From: Spirochaetia bacterium
Lineage (GTDB): Bacteria > Spirochaetota > Spirochaetia > Treponematales > Breznakiellaceae
Length of the DNA: 5,572 bases
Assembly: GCA_026002045.1 (NCBI GenBank)
Contig: BOAV01000128.1
Coordinates: 1-5,572, forward strand
Reading direction: 5' to 3'
Shown in pieces: positions 1 to 5,251 of the stretch. Each line of letters starts with the position of its first letter. The first letter of the stretch is position 1. The position numbers and the translations under genes were made by a program. Below the pieces are notes generated by a model, which saw only the letters and a list, made by a program, of their open reading frames with translations, ran no database searches and was not told where the DNA came from.

Positions 1-577
1 CCATCACCGCCCCCAGGATAAGCCCGGTCACGGACCAACCCAGATGAGGGTTGCTGAAAAGTTCCGTCAGGGGCTGTACCGCCGCCGCCCCAATGATGGT
101 CCCAAAGACCGCACAGCCGAAGCGGTAGCCGTTCAGGCTGCTCCGCTCGTGGTAATCATCGGTCAATTCCGGGGTCAGTGAAGAATAGGGGATGTTGATC
201 ACCGTGGCCGCCGTGTTGAGGAGCATCAGGGTCAGCATCGCCCAGAGAAAGAGGAGCACGGGACTTACAGCCGGAGGCGCGGTGAAAAAAAGCCACATGG
301 TCAACAGCATGGGCAGCGCCCCAAAGAGGAGATAGGGCCGGCGGCGGCCCCAACGGGTCCGGGTACGGTCGGAAATAAAACCCATCACCGGGTCGGTCAC
401 CGCATCCCAGGCCTTTCCCACCATCACCGCAATCCCCGCCCATGCCGCGGCAAGCCCCACCGTGTCGGTCAGGTACTTAAGGGTCCAAAACCCCATGAGG
501 GTAAAAAACATGTTTCCCCCCAGGTCGAATATACCGAAACCGAGTTTCTGCCGGAGGGTTAAGCGGGGATGTGACAT
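1..577 (-). CDS. GPH/MelB-family sugar:cation symporter, MFS fold (3' part cut off by window edge)
   Basis: Inner-membrane secondary transporter of the glycoside-pentoside-hexuronide:cation symporter family, which imports sugars or glycosides with Na+ or H+. The first 192 residues are present; the family is usually about 450-500 residues, so roughly 60% lies to the left. Hallmarks seen: helix I FDLGGNMFF (D18, at the place of the MelB sugar-binding Asp19), helix II WDAVTDPVMGF (D58 and D62, matching the MelB cation-site Asp55/Asp59), the basic loop 2-3 signature SDRTRTRWGRRRPYLLFG at 69-86, and NIPYSSLTPELTDDYHERSS at 128-147. Hydrophobic segments fit five to six transmembrane helices. The start at 577 is chosen because the family N-terminus (LTLRQKLGFGIFDLGG) is complete from it; an internal ATG at M23 follows a G-rich run but would lose helix I. 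No Shine-Dalgarno precedes the ATG; a promoter abuts it. The substrate cannot be read from the sequence. The gene lies 39 bases downstream of the nuclease-like gene on the same strand. Confidence 0.93.
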   Translation of the reverse strand, partial: MSHPRLTLRQKLGFGIFDLGGNMFFTLMGFWTLKYLTDTVGLAAAWAGIAVMVGKAWDAVTDPVMGFISDRTRTRWGRRRPYLLFGALPMLLTMWLFFTAPPAVSPVLLFLWAMLTLMLLNTAATVINIPYSSLTPELTDDYHERSSLNGYRFGCAVFGTIIGAAAVQPLTELFSNPHLGWSVTGLILGAVM

Positions 578-612
578 GAGTATAGAATAACGGGTAATGT
601 TATGATTGGCAA
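578..612 (-). promoter_or_regulatory. Probable leaderless promoter of the symporter gene
   Basis: Read on the minus strand, TTGCCA (612-607, five of six matches to the TTGACA -35) is followed after a 17-base spacer by TATTCT (589-584, four of six matches to TATAAT). Six bases (ATACTC) then lead into the ATG at 577. The expected transcription start, about 7 bases after the -10, is the A of the start codon, and there is no room for or sign of a Shine-Dalgarno. The box positions are read directly; leaderless initiation is inferred. Confidence 0.55.
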
Positions 613-616
613 GGAT

Positions 617-1120
617 TCACGTATTATTATTGACTTCCCGGGTCAATTCATTTAATATTTTAGATGTGCCCGCTCCCAGATCGGAACGACTAAACGTAGG
701 TTCGGTTTGCGTAGCGTCGGATTGAGTACTAACCTCGCCGTCTGCATCGGGTGCGTTTTCTTTCCATCCCGTAAGCAGCCATGTCTGGTTAGTTCCGTGT
801 AAATCGAGAGAAAGAACGGCCTCATATCCATTGTCAGAAAGGGTAACAGTTTTTTTCACATCTGAATTTCGGATTATTTTACCCCTGATAACGGCCTTTA
901 TTACATTGCCGACGACATCCGGCCCCCTGCGGTAGCCGATATGGTACAGTCCTTTTTTCTTATCACCCCAAATAAAGGTTACATCCCCGGTTCCGCCGTA
1001 TGGCTCCAGATCCGGTCTGATACCTCCTGCGGTAGATTCTTCAGCCCCATTAACAATTTCAGCAATTGCGATCTCTACTGCCCGAAGCTTGTCACCGGAG
1101 TTATTGATTCGGTTTTCCAT
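617..1120 (-). CDS. Small protein with a phage Barnase-EndoU-ColicinE5/D-RelE-like (BECR) nuclease domain
   Basis: Protein of 167 residues. Residues about 41-120 resemble the BECR-fold nuclease domain (PBECR class) usually found at the C-terminus of phage MuF/portal-type polyproteins: YGGTGDVTFIWGD, then GLYHI with H60, YRR at 63-65, a helix with VIKAVIRGKI, YEAVLSLDLHG with S104, and WLLTGWK with W114 and T117. H60, the basic residues and S104/T117 are the candidate active-site positions. This assignment comes from remembered family patterns and was not searched. Residues 120-150 are an acidic, low-complexity tail. No signal peptide or membrane segment is visible. A TAA codon sits two codons upstream of the ATG, so the frame cannot extend; the gene is either a genuine solo domain or a broken-off end of a larger phage gene. 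GC is about 49% over 661-1080, against about 66% over 1801-2040 in parB, which suggests transfer. No Shine-Dalgarno is seen, though a TATAAT lies 2 bases before the ATG. No antitoxin or immunity gene is adjacent. Confidence 0.65.
   Translation of the reverse strand: MENRINNSGDKLRAVEIAIAEIVNGAEESTAGGIRPDLEPYGGTGDVTFIWGDKKKGLYHIGYRRGPDVVGNVIKAVIRGKIIRNSDVKKTVTLSDNGYEAVLSLDLHGTNQTWLLTGWKENAPDADGEVSTQSDATQTEPTFSRSDLGAGTSKILNELTREVNNNT
629..647. repeat. Perfect inverted repeat, ATTGAC/GTCAAT with 7-base centre
   Basis: ATTGAC at 629-634 and GTCAAT at 642-647 are perfect inverted arms around TTCCCGG. The repeat lies in the last codons of the nuclease-like gene and is centred about 61 bases upstream of the predicted symporter transcription start. 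It could be an operator for that promoter or a weak RNA hairpin at the end of the upstream gene. No T-run directly follows on the minus strand (AATAATAATACG), so an intrinsic terminator is unlikely. It could also be chance. Confidence 0.3.
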
Positions 1121-1189
1121 ACATTATATAGGGCACTGAGATGTGTAGCGATTTAATGAAAAAGGAAAAAGTGAAAGAATTTGCAGCGG

Positions 1190-1209
1190 AGGGGGCTCTT
1201 ATTCCCCCT
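1190..1209 (-). terminator. Possible weak terminator or 3' hairpin of parAB
   Basis: AGGGGG (1190-1195) pairs with CCCCCT (1204-1209) around an 8-base loop that contains the parB TAA stop. On the minus strand the stem is followed by CTCCGCTGCAAATTC and only later by interrupted T-runs (CTTTTTCCTTTTTC), so it is a poor intrinsic terminator. The rest of 1121-1198 holds no other recognisable signal except the TATAAT just before the nuclease-like gene. The hairpin may be an RNA 3'-end stabiliser, or parAB transcripts may read on. Confidence 0.3.
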
Positions 1210-2140
1210 TGCCCCCCAAAATCCCGTAGAGCCGATCCAAATCTTCCATAGAATAATAATCGATCTGGATGCTGCCCTTTTGGAGGTCCCCGTTGATTAC
1301 CACCTTGGTCCCCAGGGTGTCGATGAACTTCTGCTCCATGGCCGCTATCTCGGCCTCCCGCTTGCGGGGCGGCTTTGCCCTGGCTTTTTCGGCCCCTTCC
1401 CCACTGTTATTCAGAGCGGCGGCCCGTTTTTCCGCATCCCGCACCGAAAGGCCCGCAGCGAGGATTTCCCGGTAAAGCAAGGCCTGGTTTTGAGGGGCGG
1501 TTACCGAGAGGATTGCCCGGGCGTGGCCGGAAGAAAGTTCCCCCTTTTCAAGGCTCTTTTGGACATCCGGAGGCAGACGGAGAAGGCGCAGGGCATTTGC
1601 CACGGTGGAGCGGTTTTTGCCGACCTTGGCGGCAATTTCATCCTGGGAAAGGCCGGTAAGGTCCATCAGATTTTTGTAGGCCGCCGCTTCTTCAATGGGG
1701 TTCAGGTCAGAACGCTGGACATTTTCGATAAGGGCAACTTCCATCCGCTTTTCGTCGGTATAGTCCCGGATAATGACCGGCGCTTCCGTAAGGCCCGCAA
1801 GGGCGGCGGCCCGGCAGCGCCGTTCACCGGCAACGATGATGTAGGTACCGTCCCCGGCGTCACCGGCAATGATGGGCTCAATGATGCCGTGTTCCCGGAT
1901 GGAGTCCGCCAGTTCCTGCAGTTCCGCCTCATCAAAATATTTACGGGGCTGGTCCGGATTGGGCCGGAGCCTGCCCAGGGGGAGCAGAAGCTCCCCAGCC
2001 TGCCTTTTGACCGTTCCGTCCGGGGCGCTCTGCCCTTCGGAATTCTCCAAAATCAGGCCCGCTGCGGAGAGCCCGCCGTCGTCCTCGTTCACGGGGAACA
2101 GGGCATCAAGGCCCTTGCCCAGGCCGCGTTTAGCAGCCAC
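1199..2140 (-). CDS. parB: Chromosome-partitioning protein ParB/Spo0J
   Basis: DNA-binding CTPase clamp that loads at parS sites, spreads along DNA, recruits SMC and stimulates the ATPase of ParA. At 313 residues it has normal family length. Order of parts: N-terminal ParA-contacting tail RGLGKGLDALF (5-15); a variable linker; the CTP-binding/ParB-N domain with EHGIIEPI (83-90), the GERRCRAA motif (105-112) and ENVQRSDLNP (139-148); a helix-turn-helix parS reader with LSQDEIAAKVGKNRSTVANA (164-183); a charged linker rich in Lys, Arg and Ala (about 245-265); and a C-terminal dimerisation domain (about 266-313). The start is a GTG at 2140: the conserved AAKRGLGKGLDALF follows directly and AGGAG lies 10 bases upstream. 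The gene overlaps the end of parA by 11 bases, giving tight coupling. C109 replaces the more common Arg or Trp in GERR(R/W)RAA. No parS site is visible in the window. Confidence 0.96.
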   Translation of the reverse strand: MAAKRGLGKGLDALFPVNEDDGGLSAAGLILENSEGQSAPDGTVKRQAGELLLPLGRLRPNPDQPRKYFDEAELQELADSIREHGIIEPIIAGDAGDGTYIIVAGERRCRAAALAGLTEAPVIIRDYTDEKRMEVALIENVQRSDLNPIEEAAAYKNLMDLTGLSQDEIAAKVGKNRSTVANALRLLRLPPDVQKSLEKGELSSGHARAILSVTAPQNQALLYREILAAGLSVRDAEKRAAALNNSGEGAEKARAKPPRKREAEIAAMEQKFIDTLGTKVVINGDLQKGSIQIDYYSMEDLDRLYGILGGKGE

Positions 2141-2888
2141 GGCGGATCAGCTCCTGGGCAAGGCTCTTGTAGGCCTTGGCCCCGCTGCAGCCGGGGTCGT
2201 AGATTGAAATGGGCTTCCCGTAGGAGGGCGCTTCGGAAAGGCGGACGTTCCGGGGGATAATCGTGGTAAAGACCTTGCTTTTGAAGTAGGCGCTTACCTG
2301 TTTGACCACGTCCTGGGCAAGCCGGATACGGGGATCGTACATGGTAAAGAAAATGCCCCCGATGGTCAGTCCGGGGTTCAGGCTTTTTTGGATCCGGCTG
2401 ATGGTCTGGATGAGCAGGGTAAGCCCTTCCAGGGCAAAATATTCGCACTGCATGGGGATAAGCACCGCATCGGCGGCGGCCATGCCGTTCAGGGTAAGCA
2501 CCCCCAGGCTGGGAGGGCAGTCTATCAGGATATAATCGTAGCGGCTGCGGACCGGTTCCAGGGCCTTTTTCAGGAAAAAGTCCCGCTCGTCCTGTTCGAT
2601 AAGTTCCACCGCCGCCCCGGAAAGATCGATGCCGGCGGGAATTGCTAAAAGATTGGGTATGGCGGTTTTACGGATGCACTGGTCTATGGGAACCGTCCCG
2701 GAGATGAGTTCATACACCCCCGGCTTGGGCGGTTTGGCGCCAACCCCGCTGGAAAGGTTGCCCTGGGAATCGAAGTCCACCAGGAGCACCGATTTTCCTT
2801 CCTCCGCGAGATAGGCGCCGATGTTCACCGCAGAAGTGGTCTTGCCGACCCCTCCTTTCTGGTTCACAAAAACGTAAATTTTTCCCAT
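2130..2888 (-). CDS. parA: Chromosome-partitioning ATPase ParA/Soj
   Basis: Deviant-Walker P-loop ATPase that dimerises on ATP, binds DNA non-specifically and acts with ParB in chromosome segregation and, in some bacteria, in control of DnaA. At 252 residues it is essentially the length of B. subtilis Soj, and the key residues keep their numbering. Walker A is KGGVGKTT with signature K11, G12, G13 and K16; the A' motif is DFDSQGN with catalytic D40; Walker B is ILIDCPPS with D123. R187 (MYDPRIRLAQDV) and R216 (PRNVRLSEAPSYGKPI) match the DNA-binding arginines of Soj with a two-residue offset. No N-terminal helix-turn-helix extension is present, which argues for the chromosomal Soj type over a plasmid P1-type ParA. 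The ATG at 2888 directly starts the typical KIYVFVNQKGGVGKTT N-terminus. It has no Shine-Dalgarno but a TATAAT ending 6 bases upstream. First gene of parAB, divergent from the HAD gene across 70 bases. Confidence 0.97.
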   Translation of the reverse strand: MGKIYVFVNQKGGVGKTTSAVNIGAYLAEEGKSVLLVDFDSQGNLSSGVGAKPPKPGVYELISGTVPIDQCIRKTAIPNLLAIPAGIDLSGAAVELIEQDERDFFLKKALEPVRSRYDYILIDCPPSLGVLTLNGMAAADAVLIPMQCEYFALEGLTLLIQTISRIQKSLNPGLTIGGIFFTMYDPRIRLAQDVVKQVSAYFKSKVFTTIIPRNVRLSEAPSYGKPISIYDPGCSGAKAYKSLAQELIRRGC

Positions 2889-2923
2889 GAATTCATTATA
2901 TATAATCTGTTTGAAAGTTTCTA
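2889..2923 (-). promoter_or_regulatory. Probable leaderless promoter of parAB
   Basis: On the minus strand, TAGAAA (2923-2918, four of six matches to TTGACA) precedes a 17-base spacer, then a perfect TATAAT (2900-2895), then GAATTC and the parA ATG at 2888. The expected transcription start falls on the start codon. No purine-rich ribosome-binding site exists between the -10 and the ATG. The -10 is strong; the -35 is only fair. Confidence 0.6.
2895..2906. repeat. 12-base palindrome ATTATATATAAT giving a -10 hexamer on both strands
   Basis: ATTATATATAAT is a perfect palindrome and so carries TATAAT on each strand: minus 2900-2895, used in the parA promoter call, and plus 2901-2906. On the plus strand no good -35 lies 16-18 bases upstream, so the plus copy is probably not the main promoter of the HAD gene, but it could give a second start with a leader of roughly 45 bases. 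It is also an easily melted AT tract. Confidence 0.5.
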
Positions 2924-2958
2924 TTGAATTATGGGGTGTTTGCGGTTATTCTATTTTT
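2924..2958 (+). promoter_or_regulatory. Probable leaderless promoter of the HAD/CBS/DRTGG operon
   Basis: TTGAAT (2924-2929, four of six to TTGACA), a 17-base spacer and TATTCT (2947-2952, four of six to TATAAT) are followed by ATTTTT and the ATG at 2959. The gap of 6 bases between -10 and ATG equals that at parA and at the symporter gene. The -35 abuts the parA -35 (2918-2923) with no base between, so two polymerases could hardly bind at once. Confidence 0.5.
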
Positions 2959-3798
2959 ATGGAAAATATTCGTAGCGGACCGCAGGTACGCATGCTTGCC
3001 CTGGACCTGGATGACACCCTGCTCCGGTCGGATCTGACCATCTCTTACCGCACCCGGAATGTCATTAAACGGGCTGAGGCGCAGGGGGTGGTGGTGGTGC
3101 TGGCCTCGGGAAGGATCCCGGCGGCTATGGACAAATTTGCCCGCCTTTTGGGGATGAATAAACGGCCCGGTTATTTGATCTGCAATAACGGTACGATTAT
3201 CCAGGAAAGTCATACGGGGAAGCTGGTTTTTGAAAATACCATAGATATTGATGCGGCCCTTACCGCCTATGATTTGGCGGTTGCCGAGGGTTTTCCTGTT
3301 CAGATCTACGAAGATAATATCATCTACGTGTCCCGTTCCAACGAATTTGCCAATTATGACCAAAAACTGACCGGCCTGCGGCAGGTGGTGGTGGAAAATT
3401 TCAGGGCCATGGTGGCGGAAGGCTGCCATAAGCTCCTGATCCCCGGGGACCCCATGCTGCTTGTCCCTTTGGAGAGCATCATCAGGACTTATTTGGGGGA
3501 CGATATCACCCTTTTTACCAGCAAACCCTATTTTTTGGAGATTTTACCCGCTGAAACCGACAAGGGGACCGCCCTGGAAAAGGTGGCGGGGCTTTTGGGG
3601 ATCGATCGGGAATCGGTTTTGGCCATCGGGGATTCCATGAACGATGAGGCCATGCTTCGCTGGGCGGGGACGTCGGTTGCCATGGCGAACGGGGACGAGC
3701 GGATTAAAAATATTGCTTCGTTGGTGACGGAAAAATCCAATGACGATGACGGGGTTGCCGAGATCATCGAAAAGTACATTTTGGGAAAAAACCTATGA
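2959..3798 (+). CDS. Cof-type HAD-IIB family hydrolase (sugar-phosphate or nucleotide phosphatase)
   Basis: Cytosolic Mg-dependent phosphatase of the Cof/YidA group, which dephosphorylates sugar phosphates, flavin or pyridoxal phosphates; the substrate is not predictable. The 279 residues match the usual 260-290. All four HAD motifs are intact: motif I ALDLDDTLL (nucleophile D16, acid/base D18), motif II LASGR (S50), motif III lysine K202 in ETDKGTALE, and motif IV AIGDSMNDEAML (D225, D229). Residues about 85-195 form the C2B cap, inserted after NNGT (76-79). The frame is open back to an ATG at 2887, but that start overlaps the parA start codon and would add 24 residues (NSLYIICLKV...) that are a translation of the promoter region. 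The ATG at 2959 fits family length and the -10 box placed 6 bases upstream; a further Met at residue 12 is possible. The stop overlaps the next start (ATGA), so this gene heads the coupled operon. Confidence 0.93.
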   Translation: MENIRSGPQVRMLALDLDDTLLRSDLTISYRTRNVIKRAEAQGVVVVLASGRIPAAMDKFARLLGMNKRPGYLICNNGTIIQESHTGKLVFENTIDIDAALTAYDLAVAEGFPVQIYEDNIIYVSRSNEFANYDQKLTGLRQVVVENFRAMVAEGCHKLLIPGDPMLLVPLESIIRTYLGDDITLFTSKPYFLEILPAETDKGTALEKVAGLLGIDRESVLAIGDSMNDEAMLRWAGTSVAMANGDERIKNIASLVTEKSNDDDGVAEIIEKYILGKNL

Positions 3799-4754
3799 GC
3801 GGCGAGGCTCCTCCGGCGAAAGAAGACATTCCTATCAGCACCGTCGATTCACCTTCGGCGGTGCTGGAACTTATCTATCAGCTTAAAATCAAGGATGTGA
3901 TGGTCGGGGCGGTGGTTACCGCGAAAAAAACCGACACCATGCGCCACATTCAGGCGCTTATGCGGGAAAATTATATCACCGGGGTGCCCATTGTAGAGGA
4001 AGATCGCCATCTGGCAGGGATCGTTTCCATGGATGACATCGTCACCGCCCTGGACAAGGGCTTTATCAACAGTCCCGCGGAGGAGCGGATGACCAAGAAT
4101 GTCATCGTTCTGGAAGATGACATGCCCCTTTCCTTTGCCATTTCATACCTCAACAAGTACCGGTATGGTCGTTTCCCTGTGGTGAACAAAAACAAGGAAC
4201 TCATGGGGATCATCACCTCCAAGGATGTGATTGGTACCCTGCTGGTGGAGATGAATCGGGAGGTTTTACGCCTGGAAAAGATACATCAAAGTGCGGAGGC
4301 GAGGCCTTCGGCGAATTCGGAGATGGAATTCACCACCGTCCGTTACGATTTTGAAATAGCCGGACGGGCCTCTACGGGGATTAAAAAGGCCCTTAAGCAG
4401 CGTAATATCGATCCCAAGATCATACGCCGGGTGGCCATTGCCAGCTATGAGCTGGAAATTAACCAGGTGGTCCACTCCAATGGGGGGGTCATCAGCTGTT
4501 CCATCCAGCCCGATAAGGTAACCATCATAGCCACCGATACCGGGCCCGGCATCGCCGATGTGAACCAGGCCCTGCAGGAGGGCTTTTCCACCGCCAACGA
4601 ATGGGTCCGTTCCCTGGGTTTCGGCGCGGGCATGGGCCTGGCCAATACCAAGCGGGTGTCGGATGAATTTACCATCCATTCCACCCTGGGTGTCGGCACC
4701 AGGGTCCGTTCGACGGTGTTCCTCAACTCCCCTACCATAAAGGAAGAATCATGA
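3795..4754 (+). CDS. CBS-pair protein fused to an anti-sigma-type (RsbW/RsbT-like) HATPase domain
   Basis: Putative cytosolic signalling protein of 319 residues. Residues about 33-155 form two CBS repeats (IKDVMVGAVVTAKKTD... with GVPIVEEDRHLAGIVSMDDI, then ERMTKNVIVLEDD... with RFPVVNKNKELMGIITSKDV), a module that normally senses AMP, ATP, NAD(H) or SAM. After a helical linker (about 155-177), residues about 178-310 are a GHKL ATPase of the anti-sigma or serine-kinase type: N-box YELEINQVVHS (E219, N223, H227), G1 box DTGPGI (248-253) and G2 box GFGAGMGLAN (275-284). No histidine-kinase phosphoacceptor domain or membrane helix is present. In RsbW/RsbT relatives this domain phosphorylates an antagonist Ser/Thr; whether this one binds a sigma factor, phosphorylates a partner or only senses nucleotide is unknown. 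It overlaps the HAD gene and the DRTGG gene by 4 bases each (ATGA), with GGGA 8 bases before its ATG. A run of seven G at 4482-4488 is in frame. Confidence 0.9.
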   Translation: MSGEAPPAKEDIPISTVDSPSAVLELIYQLKIKDVMVGAVVTAKKTDTMRHIQALMRENYITGVPIVEEDRHLAGIVSMDDIVTALDKGFINSPAEERMTKNVIVLEDDMPLSFAISYLNKYRYGRFPVVNKNKELMGIITSKDVIGTLLVEMNREVLRLEKIHQSAEARPSANSEMEFTTVRYDFEIAGRASTGIKKALKQRNIDPKIIRRVAIASYELEINQVVHSNGGVISCSIQPDKVTIIATDTGPGIADVNQALQEGFSTANEWVRSLGFGAGMGLANTKRVSDEFTIHSTLGVGTRVRSTVFLNSPTIKEES

Positions 4755-5089
4755 CCATCCGGGAAGCCGCCGCCAGTTTGGGGGCCGAAATTGTCCAGGC
4801 CGAATTTGACGATACCGACCTTGAAGGGGCCTACACCTCGGACCTGCTCTCGGACGTGATGGCCAACGCCAAAGACGGCGGCGCCCTGATCACGATTCAG
4901 GCCCACAAAAACACCGTGGCGGTGGCAACTCTGGTAAACATCACGGCGATCATCATCTGCAACAACCGGCCCTTGCCGGAGGATATGCTGACGGCGGCAA
5001 AAGACGAAGGCATCGCGGTGCTGCTGACGAAGGAAAACCAGTACACCGTGTCGGGGGAACTTTACGGGTTTTTAAAGAAAGAAGAATAA
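4751..5089 (+). CDS. DRTGG-domain protein, small stand-alone form
   Basis: A 112-residue cytosolic protein made of a single DRTGG domain (PF07085), the regulatory fold also found in the middle of some phosphotransacetylases and with CBS domains. The recognisable pattern is YTSDLLSDVMANAKDGGALI (28-47), then TIQAHKNTVAVATLVNITAIIICNN with a hydrophobic beta strand, and a final EGIAVLLTKENQYTVSGELYGFL. The Asp-Arg-Thr-Gly-Gly signature itself is not present; most small family members of this type also lack it. The ligand is unknown. The ATG overlaps the preceding TGA (ATGA) and AGGA lies 6 bases upstream (4741-4744), so it is well translated and coupled to the CBS/ATPase gene. Small DRTGG proteins are regularly encoded beside CBS, anti-sigma-type ATPase and PHP genes near [FeFe] hydrogenases in anaerobes, pointing to a shared regulatory task. 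Confidence 0.88.
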   Translation: MTIREAAASLGAEIVQAEFDDTDLEGAYTSDLLSDVMANAKDGGALITIQAHKNTVAVATLVNITAIIICNNRPLPEDMLTAAKDEGIAVLLTKENQYTVSGELYGFLKKEE

Positions 5090-5217
5090 CCACAGAGTTC
5101 ACAGAGGGGGCGCAGAGGACACGGAGAAGAGAAAAAAGAGGGGGAAGAGGAAGATGAATTTTCTCTCATTTTCCTCTCTGTGTGCTCTGTGTTCTTCTCT
5201 CTGTGCTCTCTGTGGTT
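5088..5217. repeat. Long imperfect inverted repeat built from CACAGAG units (dispersed-repeat-like hairpin)
   Basis: Four CACAGAG-like units stand on the left (5091, 5100, 5111 as CGCAGAG, 5120 as CACGGAG; spacing 9, 11, 9). Four exact complements CTCTGTG stand on the right (5176, 5185, 5199, 5208; spacing 9, 14, 9). The outer arms AACCACAGAG (5088-5097) and CTCTGTGGTT (5208-5217) pair perfectly over 10 bases. An inner stem pairs AGAGGAAGATGA (5146-5157) with TCATTTTCCTCT (5166-5177), 11 of 12, around an 8-base loop. The left half is nearly all purine, the right half nearly all pyrimidine. It starts on the DRTGG stop codon and ends 34 bases before the PHP ATG. A CTTTTT run follows at 5226-5231. 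It may be a mobile dispersed repeat, a terminator or attenuator, or an RNA-processing hairpin between operon genes. Similar CACAGAG tracts occur between genes in many unrelated bacteria. Confidence 0.75.
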
Positions 5218-5251
5218 TCTCTTCATCTTTTTGGTAAAACAAGAAAGGTAT

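Noticed and set aside
156..443. Open frame of 95 codons on the minus strand within the symporter gene
   Set aside because: It is in another frame of the same strand as the symporter, whose conserved motifs run straight through this stretch.
1123..1128. TATAAT 2 bases before the ATG of the nuclease-like gene as its promoter
   Set aside because: The expected transcription start would fall after the start codon, and no -35-like hexamer lies 16-18 bases upstream; it is not secure enough to list as a promoter.
941..1156. Open frame of 71 codons on the plus strand opposite the nuclease-like gene
   Set aside because: No ribosome-binding site or family pattern, and it lies opposite a gene with domain similarity.
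1181..2260. Open frame of 359 codons on the plus strand opposite parB and the end of parA
   Set aside because: It is antisense to two genes with every family motif intact; its product shows no recognisable domain and is rich in Gly, Arg and Pro, as expected from a GC-rich shadow frame.
2887..2958. N-terminal extension of the HAD protein by 24 residues to an ATG at 2887
   Set aside because: That start overlaps the parA start codon, the added residues translate the divergent promoter region, and the family N-terminus is complete from 2959.
5091..5214. CRISPR-like array suggested by repeated CACAGAG and CTCTGTG units
   Set aside because: Units are only 7 bases with 2-7 base gaps and are arranged as inverted halves; there are no spacers of 30-40 bases and no cas genes.
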